A stretch of 33,602 nucleotides of DNA from JBDHTS01 sp044220535 (GTDB lineage: Bacteria; Pseudomonadota; Alphaproteobacteria; Micavibrionales; Micavibrionaceae), in assembly GCA_044220535.1 (NCBI GenBank), contig JBGAQU010000020.1, forward strand, positions 1 to 33,602. Direction: 5' to 3'. The notes under the pieces were generated by a model that had not been told where the DNA came from, did no database searches, and was given only the letters and a program-made list of their open reading frames with translations. The stretch's first letter is position 1. The number at the start of each line of letters is the position of its first letter. Below are positions 31,401-33,602 of the stretch, piece by piece. A program made the translations under genes and the position numbers.

Positions 31401-33602
31401 GTTCCGGTTCAAAATACCTGATCAACGCGCAGGTCGGCGGCGTCGGCAAATTCACCGTGGACAATAACGGCAAAACCGCCATCGGCATGGCCACAGCCCC
31501 CGCCACCATGCTCGACGTGAACGGCACGATCAAAATGGCGTATGGCGGGGAGAGCTGCTCGGCCTCGACGCTCGGCGCGATGTATTATTCAAGCGCGACC
31601 GGCCTGTTCTACGCCTGCGGCACGGCGGGGACATGGAGCCAGATTGCCACCGGCGCGAACGCCACGGCGGCGGGCTCGGACCGCCAGATCCAGTTCAACA
31701 GCGGCAATACAATGAGCGCGACGAGCACGTTTGTGTATACATCCACGGGATCGCTGGGCGTCGGCACGGCATCGCCCCAGAAAACCCTGCATCTGACGAG
31801 CAGTACGGGGTCCTCGGCAATTTATATGCAGCCGAACACCGGCGCGACGTATGCGGGCGTTCTTGCGCAGAACGGCACGGGCGATTTCTTCTATTACGAC
31901 GATTCTGCAGGAACAACGCCATTTAAGATCGTTGATGGATCATCCAACAGCATGCTCGTGGTCAGCGGCAACAAGGTGGGCATTGGCACGGCTGCGCCCT
32001 GGGATACCATGACCATGGAAGGAGTGGACAGCGGCATCGGATTCACCATCCAGAACGATTCATCCACGGCGGCCCGTTATCCCGGCTTCCGTATCAATAA
32101 TTACACTGGCGGTTTCGGCGGCGGCCCTTCATGGAATTACATGACGAGCCGTGGCAGCAGCGCTTCGCCCGCCGCCCTGCAAAGCGGCGACTCGATGGGG
32201 AACATCATCGCCTCGGGCCAGTATGATACAACCGTCGGCCATACGGGGCAGGGGGCGCAGATGCTGTTCATAGCGGGCGGCAACTTCTCGTCAACCAGCT
32301 ATCCCACGATCATCCGTTTCGATACGGTCGCGACAGGATCGACGACGATGACAGAACGCATGCGCATCGACGCAAGCGGCAAGGTGGGCGTCAATGCTTC
32401 AACTCCGGCCACGGCGCTGGATATCGGCGGAACGATCAAGATGGCCTATGGCGGCGAAAGCTGCTCGGCCTCGACGTTGGGCGCGATGTATTACAGCAGC
32501 GCCACCGGCCTGTTTTATGCCTGCGGCACGGCGGGCAGCTGGAGCCAGGTTGCCACCGGCACGAGCGCCACGGCGGCGGGGTCGGATCGCCAGATCCAGT
32601 TTAACTCCGGCAACAGCCTGAGCGCGGCCAGCACGTTTGTCTACACAGCCTCCGGAAATATGGGCATTGGCACCAGCAGCCCGAACGTGGCGGGCGCGAC
32701 GCGCGGCCTGACGCTTTCAACGGGCGCGACCTCGGGCGACGCCAATCTTGAAATGCAGGGCAACAGGACAGTGGACGGCAGCGTGGGCGCGCTGAGCTGG
32801 TATAACACGTCCAATGTTCTGGGCTTTATCCAGACGGAACGCTATGGCGCCGACAACACCGGCAGGATGATCTTTGCGACCGTGAACGGAGGCTCGATCG
32901 GCACGGCGATGACCATCCTGCCCACAGGCAATATCGGAGTGGGCACGACCGGCCCCGCGGCGAAGCTTGATATCGCCGGTGAAATTCGCATAGGCAGCGC
33001 CAATACCTTACTCTGCTCTGGAAGCACTAAAGGCTCTATCCGTTATAACAGCTCCACCAATGCTCTGGATTATTGCGGAGGCTCCGGTCCGGCCTGGACC
33101 GGCTTTGCCTCCGGCGCAACGCCTGCGGGTTCGGACCAGCAGGTGCAGCTGAACAATAATGGTGTTCTTTACGCTTCAACTGGCCTGACGTTCAGTTCAT
33201 CGGCGGGCAATTTGACCGTGACGAACGGCGCAGTCCGGGCCGGGGCCGGCAGTATCAGCGCGCCATCGCTTTCCTTCGCGGGCGATACCGATACCGGCAT
33301 TGTCAATACCGCCGCAAACGCCCTGTCTCTGGTGACAGGCAGCTCGCAGAGAATGTATATCGACACCACAAGCGTCAGCGCGTATCAGCCGTTCCAGATG
33401 TATACAAGCTCGACGGTGGCGCAAATCTCCGCGCAGGGCCTCGGCGATACCGGCAACTATTCACAATTCAGGCTGCAAAGAACGGCGGACGCCAAATCAT
33501 GGGTTATGAATTTCAATAAATCGACGCTTGATGGAAGCTTTTTACTGCAGTACTTCGACGGGGCGTCGACCTTTACACCGATCATCCTGGCCAATCCGTC
33601 GA
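19481..33602 (+). CDS. Giant pilin-headed tail-fibre-like repeat protein (3' end outside window)
   Basis: One frame runs from the ATG at 19481 to the window edge with no stop (4707 codons). Residues 1–10 are a polar, basic leader ending in Gly (MTDRRRSESG), and 11–34 are hydrophobic. Residues about 110–190 carry DPWG (114–117), SAGAD (155–159) and DD (180–181), the pattern of GspG-type pseudopilins, with six cysteines and an Asp-rich loop at 75–85. The usual +5 Glu of pilins is missing (Thr). The remainder is a chain of tail-fibre-like modules with AAGSDxxIQYNSxG and VGIGTxxP signatures, mixed with variable domains. Near 33.28 kb SLSFAGDTDTGI resembles the region before S74 chaperone tips in phage-type fibres. 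It probably forms a long adhesive surface fibre. Function and partners are inferred. Confidence 0.85.
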   Translation, partial: MTDRRRSESGNVFFTLFGAVALVGVIGAATATLMRGPVGTMVTLNQKAKVDAQMEIAGKLSLLEAASQKLAGVDDSDCDGDGYIEPLPPVTTGCTTSPVGGGCLPAEVGSAKQDPWGTNYGYCGWDIGPIATGACRTGLHAGEDGQDKMVMAIISAGADRTFQTSCSDAPTYLTRVSGSDDIILDYTYAAALTASGGLWVLKSGAPGTATIDKSIEVSGTAKFQSGITGNTSFSGGAFNFAGATGFYLPNQTNSGACAPSNVGSLRTNSTGGQVLQICDSTKVGNIVADPPDGDGWVDVGGSGAANTVAGADGEVQYNNGGVFGAEAAFKWDDTADQLITSKLRANGAVDFHSSMDVSGGVTMGSTLGVTGASTFGSTVDVTGNLSTDADLDVAGNAGINTNLNVGGNTDLTGTLDVTGVSTFGDDALIKSGSSGDPGLAFSAASTTGLFYASGGIGMSIGGTERAEVTSGGFSVFGNETVSGTAAITGNVAGAGFHLGTLASGNGLYSNGAGGLTLNTGALPRIEIDSAGDIGIALVGAPTTDLDIGGVIRLRQMGAVPGSTCGAIEGAITYSSGDVLLVCSNVTGNWETIGTSGGGGGGASNYWTKLVDGRIYYNANNVGIGTLDPLAKLHVNGDLLVTGGYTGTASMNAAGAGTRFVFDPESGSIRAGTVSGTQWNDGSVGNHSIAFGNNVTASGTYSMGLGLGLNGGTVSGASSFGIFMGDQTGVNLSDTNTMALFGGRMVIDPNEPATMLGTAGSLALGVAGDVGAVNFCDETGANCFTASDIANGTTGAPGNNREVVYNSGGVLGSNTNFVFDSSGYLGIGTGAPTERLTVNGNILLSSSTPMIKSTTGVIGIGANDGNATTNGLLNIYNGTGALQAGISATNTNELTTTNAWTHMGTGDFIIRTNTGTIQMEARAATDVPLRVAGATAQTADLQQWYNNGGSLLGQFGANGRLSLNGTDAILFPHGTDAERPVPAQNGMMRYSSTGDDFEVYANGAWRKLVTSTGGTVTAAGSNTQIQYNSGGILYASSGLVFTSVGYIGIGTASPAYPVDANGVIRGTGLRVESTAASDNAYLYLIGKNSGFTNSATIFANYDGGLTYQPSNSALSSGFLHRFQDDLNATVMQIGSAAHRSYIGIGTTSPLAQLEVAGTDAILFPRGNTTNRPASPVNGMMRYNSTNDRFEAYQAGTWQDILTNASLAAAPDRGIQFNSGNTLAAASTFVYSSVGYMGIGTAAPSSPLTVSSTVTPIKSVNINDGGLAGGLAVQNSGTLVNTAISINMSTGAVSGSSIAKVTGVLTDVTGSASGSMSFQTRNNGTLYDKMIIDSLGRVIIGNNVTTPAAQLEVTGTDAIYFPRGTDAQRPTTPYNGMMRYSSTGNDFEVYANDAWRKLVTSAGGLTGAAGSDTQVQYNSNGALAGSSGFLFNSAGNVTIGTGGTTGNKLTIVSAVPDTPIVPDSTNTVAIYGNGNAYFKARDATNDIETVLGASGPSSEGFVGTMTGHGFSLRTNNVKRLTATSGGNIGIGTLTPAATLEVAGTDAILFPRGQTSNRPSSPINGMMRYNSVNDRFEAYQAGTWQDILTNASLAAAPDRGIQFNSGNALSASSTFVYDSSGRLGVGTTTPLTPFHFSNVSTLNSNLYSTNDFFLQTNQATNLSNAMLTIGTGRSLLKLNKARGTASTPAAVFAAESVGSITGAGYDGSALLSNASIDFYTESAVSAGSVPMSIVFGTGTTGTRTEKMRITSTGTVGIGTNNPLAVLDLRASTDAVLFPQGLDATRPSSPQNGMMRYSSTGNDFEVYANDAWRKLVTSAGGLTGAAGSDTYIQYNSNGSLAGSSGLVYTSAGRVGIGTAAPAYALQVAARSIGVGAINLGGNTTYIRGSDGSASGLIGWDTATTATDFTFSNTSNLGVFLWKMGGSNTEVMRLSSTGKLGIGTLALPAASLEVGGTDAILFPRGNTTNRPASPINGMMRYNSVNDRFEAYQAGTWQDILTNASLAAAPDRGIQFNSGNSLAAVSTFTYSSVGNVGIGIASPNAQLDVAGNTIISTTVNNTFRKLTIKADSGSINTAIAEIGFERGFYTPGQNAAAIVFNRETGAVEGNLAFWTRSSGAYAERMRITQSGYVGVNTAAPGAQFEVAGTDAIYFPRGTDAQRPSTPYNGMMRYSSTGNDFEVYANNAWRKLVTSTGGYTAAAGSDTQIQYNSNGVLYASSELVFTSTGNVGIGTASPSAFKLQVGGNIGPAIDSTYNLGSPALRINQVFTRYVNSGSNTLELTSTGGHLIFNANNIERMRIDRTAGYVGIGTASPVVQLDVNGTIRMAYGGESCSASTLGAMYYSSATGNFYVCGTAGSWTQISTGGSTIAAGSDQQVQFNNNGALAGNSGFVFNSATGNIGLGATASATTRLYVSNTTSPYVASTSAPGAYINMSGAGDRGGTSDPRALNVVANLSGTASANNVTAIRSSATTSATAGTTPLSANTGSVGVSGTANASGATDFSATASLTNSGGITTYKAFASTPLSFSSSGTVGTAYGLYLDALKVSGITNAWGVYQVGASDKNYFAGNVGIGTTSPALPLDVADAVKIGSSQYGCVTATKGAIRYNSSTDAFDYCGGAGPAWTAFNGAGAPAAGSDTYIQYNSNGYLAGASKLIYASNGYVGIGTASPSASLSIAASSSIGSWGATNTANAIQTITENGTVKLYLDGNSVISNNDLFIGTINTAYIRFGARNAETMTMDPYGKFGIGRTTPVTHLDVNGTIRMAYGGESCSASTLGAMYYSSATGLFYVCGTAGSWTQVATGSSSPAAGSTGYVQFNSGGNLGADSAFFWDNTNKYLGIGTASPSNPLTVGGSSAAGIYLAANNADATGFSGLVTSENGATTGMVQWRGSGNGTLPSYFRVGSNIVSGGTIMTYGFGSSGIVLTSTGKFGYGVTSPTSNFDVQLPANGYANIYSVSNSSNTRTLKIGATGSAGAIAFGRYSDGSPQGMIGYVSSTDSSQINISANGGGGFMTFTTVTAERMRIDTNGLVGIGTTAPAMLLDVADAVKIGSSQYGCVTATKGAIRFNSTNSNFDYCSGTAWTAFSGAGSTAAGSDRQIQFNSGNGMSAASTFVYTAAGNVGIGTVNPNSKIVATYDSTVSGTVNTTATFDAQSNTSVYRALLLRASTGAGTANNLMIVRGDGRVGIGTGTTPATALDVDGTLKIAYGGESCSASTLGAMYYSSATGLFYACGTAGSWTQVATGSSNPAAGSTGYVQFNSGGTLGANGNFYWDNTNERLLLGSSTVLTEDGTAQKFAISDTSSAASMAFNRYNTTTAAQPARMILGRSRGATPGDFTIVQNGDQLGRIAFVGADGTDLNTPAAAIIAQVDGVPGADNLPGALTFNTTAAGANTTTERMRIDSSGRVGIGISNPVSALSVTTPITAASGTAYGVNFSQTLTAAVNSDALTALRINPTFTNGAFTGVKNYGLIVTSGSVGFGTSSPATGLDVNGTIRMAYGGESCSASTLGAMYYSSATGLFYACGTAGTWSQIATGANATAAGSDRQIQFNSGNSMSAASTFVYTSAGYLGIGTANPANPLYVFARPTTYSAGSLAAGSSVDASAAGDPGGTTDARGFTSLITLTGSNNAASLIGARVTSTTNMTSGTLTSATATYGTVTNNGAGTITTADSFSASSVLSSTGGMGIYRAFNVAGPSITGAGGITNAYGLWISALKVTGVTSAYGVYQGGANDNNYFAGKTGIGTSSPVTALDVNGTIRMAYGGESCSASTLGGMYYSSATGQFYVCGTAGSWTQISTGSSGVAAGSDTYVQYNSNGVLTGASGLTYNSAGTVGVSTGINVASTSTNGLQMFNTADQLTNFEKFQGAWGSNQYNMILYAGGTGTFTRKMQIGLASYNANPTQITSSLIFDNYSTTGSVFKFSGATSTSAGSTFLDVGGSSATVSASSGTQTFLKIGQQINQTGTAGYNALLINPAENTVGSGSKYLINAQVGGVGKFTVDNNGKTAIGMATAPATMLDVNGTIKMAYGGESCSASTLGAMYYSSATGLFYACGTAGTWSQIATGANATAAGSDRQIQFNSGNTMSATSTFVYTSTGSLGVGTASPQKTLHLTSSTGSSAIYMQPNTGATYAGVLAQNGTGDFFYYDDSAGTTPFKIVDGSSNSMLVVSGNKVGIGTAAPWDTMTMEGVDSGIGFTIQNDSSTAARYPGFRINNYTGGFGGGPSWNYMTSRGSSASPAALQSGDSMGNIIASGQYDTTVGHTGQGAQMLFIAGGNFSSTSYPTIIRFDTVATGSTTMTERMRIDASGKVGVNASTPATALDIGGTIKMAYGGESCSASTLGAMYYSSATGLFYACGTAGSWSQVATGTSATAAGSDRQIQFNSGNSLSAASTFVYTASGNMGIGTSSPNVAGATRGLTLSTGATSGDANLEMQGNRTVDGSVGALSWYNTSNVLGFIQTERYGADNTGRMIFATVNGGSIGTAMTILPTGNIGVGTTGPAAKLDIAGEIRIGSANTLLCSGSTKGSIRYNSSTNALDYCGGSGPAWTGFASGATPAGSDQQVQLNNNGVLYASTGLTFSSSAGNLTVTNGAVRAGAGSISAPSLSFAGDTDTGIVNTAANALSLVTGSSQRMYIDTTSVSAYQPFQMYTSSTVAQISAQGLGDTGNYSQFRLQRTADAKSWVMNFNKSTLDGSFLLQYFDGASTFTPIILANPS
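19511..20053 (+). other. Pilin/GspG-like head domain of the giant protein
   Basis: Residues 11–190: a hydrophobic alpha-helix (NVFFTLFGAVALVGVIGAA), an amphipathic continuation (MVTLNQKAKVDAQMEIAGKL), the loop DDSDCDGDGYIE, then DPWGTNYGYCGW and AIISAGADRTF, and finally SGSDDIILDY. The order hydrophobic helix, DPWG, SxGxD, DD is that of major pseudopilins of type II secretion. Confidence 0.65.
20183..21112 (+). other. First module and beta-rich linker of the giant protein
   Basis: It starts with a divergent module whose cysteines in GACAPS and LQICDS are 21 residues apart and which ends in GEVQYNNGG. A stretch of short beta-strand-like repeats follows (20535–20760), with LDVAGN, LNVGGN and LDVTGV about every ten residues, the look of a beta-helical shaft. 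A segment containing TTGLFYASGGIGMSIGGTERAEV comes next. Confidence 0.55.
21113..21364 (+). repeat. Isolated early module (cysteine-pair type)
   Basis: LDIGGVIRLRQMG…STCGAIEGAITYSSGDVLLVCSN…NNVGIGTLDP. It has the layout of the later B modules (cysteines 18 apart, GIGT end) but a different sequence and a run of six glycines. Confidence 0.65.
22367..26173 (+). repeat. Alternating A/A' module array, seven units
   Basis: Seven in-frame modules. A type: 22367–22639, 23534–23800, 24779–25051 and 25901–26173; three of the four are exactly 273 bp (91 aa). A' type: 22943–23206, 24098–24361 and 25328–25591, each exactly 264 bp (88 aa). Both types contain TDAxxFPxG and NGMMRY and end at GIGTxxP (in A3, GTG). 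A carries SSTGxDFEVYANxAWRKLVTS, A' carries NDRFEAYQAGTWQDILTNAS and PDRGIQFNSGN. The order is strictly A, A', A, A', A, A', A, with unrelated variable segments between units. Confidence 0.9.
26687..27208 (+). repeat. YFAG-type variable domain, copy 1
   Basis: A Ser/Thr/Ala/Gly-rich domain with alternating small residues. It ends in GLYLDALKVSGITNAWGVYQ and DKNYFAGNVGIGTTSP. It recurs with diverged sequence at 30194–30715. This is the beta-rich type seen in many bacterial and phage fibre proteins. Confidence 0.65.
30194..30715 (+). repeat. YFAG-type variable domain, copy 2
   Basis: It shares the end pattern ALKVTG(V)T(S)AYGVYQ and NNYFAGKTGIGTSSP with the domain at 26687–27208. The length is the same (522 bp) but the N-terminal half is highly diverged. 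Confidence 0.65.

Larger units (their letters stand above)
26417..33228 (+). repeat. B and C cysteine-pair module array
   Basis: B units (LDVNGTIRMAYGGESCSAS…YxCGTAG) are at 26417–26686, 27734–28003, 29054–29320, 29927–30193, 30716–30976, 31511–31777 and 32417–32683, most of them 267–270 bp. C units (AVKIGSSQYGC…DYC) are at 27209–27475 and 28589–28849, with a diverged copy at 32966–33228. In the B units and the two main C units the two cysteines are 20 residues apart. Variable domains of roughly 500–700 bp separate them, several ending in ERMRI. Confidence 0.88.

Noticed and set aside
20091..32621. Plus-strand frames rich in Ala/Arg within the giant gene, such as those containing CITxARRAC-type repeats
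   Set aside because: They recur exactly where B modules occur, in a +1-type frame. They are frame-shifted reads of the repeats, not separate genes.
22367..33228. CRISPR or tandem DNA repeat array
   Set aside because: The repeats are 261–273-bp coding modules in one frame with long coding spacers, not short direct repeats.
20132..33424. Many long minus-strand open frames (up to 311 codons) across the giant gene
   Set aside because: They lie wholly inside the plus-strand frame, show low-complexity Pro/Val/Ala or Arg/His-rich translations and lack ribosome binding sites. They are the mirror of GGC/ACG/GCG-rich codons.
19481..33602. Prophage tail-fibre locus
   Set aside because: No capsid, terminase, portal, tail or integrase genes are nearby, and the head is pilin-like rather than a baseplate-binding domain. 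The fibre-like modules alone do not make a prophage.

Overview
The window looks like a chromosomal segment of an alphaproteobacterium. The evidence is a set of lineage-typical genes: a TrcR/DUF1013 regulator, DUF1192 and DUF465/YdcH small proteins, the grxC–carbon-nitrogen hydrolase pair with comF nearby, an NDUFAF5-like methyltransferase, a UbiH-type hydroxylase and GluQ-RS. The gene content would fit a Micavibrio-like or rhodospirillalean relative, but that placement is inference from memory of such genomes, not from a search.

Region 1 (1–5.9 kb): the 3' part of an ALDH7-type aldehyde dehydrogenase, ydcH, a bidirectional terminator, trcR and a PIG3-type quinone oxidoreductase on the minus strand, a divergent 59-codon DUF1192 gene, an AT-rich orphan, GMP reductase (guaC) and an orphan with a Gly/Asn/His-rich tail. 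The Shine-Dalgarno sequence of guaC lies inside a perfect 12-bp AT-rich inverted repeat. Region 2 (5.9–13.8 kb): housekeeping and redox genes. grxC and a nitrilase-family hydrolase overlap on the minus strand, and a UbiH-type hydroxylase converges on comF. A tight three-gene operon with two ATGA overlaps follows: a 963-aa methyltransferase fusion protein, an NDUFAF5-like methyltransferase and glyoxalase II. Region 3 (13.8–19 kb): a solitary antitoxin-like HTH gene, gluQ, a secreted SH3b protein, a carboxylesterase, a REP-like palindrome, an HNH endonuclease, three small membrane proteins (one of 40 aa) and a DsbB homologue.

Region 4 (19.5–33.6 kb, over 40% of the window) is one uninterrupted reading frame that starts at 19481 and leaves the window still open after 4707 codons. 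Its head resembles a type IV pilin or GspG pseudopilin: a short cationic leader, a hydrophobic helix, DPWG, SAGAD and DD motifs, and an EF-hand-like Asp loop. The rest is a mosaic of phage tail-fibre-like modules, each usually ending in a VGIGTxxP signature. Two module forms (91 and 88 aa) alternate strictly seven times between 22.4 and 26.2 kb. The protein then switches to different modules, each with a cysteine pair 20 residues apart, separated by variable domains that often end in ERMRI. This looks like a giant pilus-anchored or inner-membrane-anchored adhesive fibre and is the most unusual object here. A DsbB gene sits just upstream, which fits the many paired cysteines. The long minus-strand open frames across this region are shadows of the codon usage.
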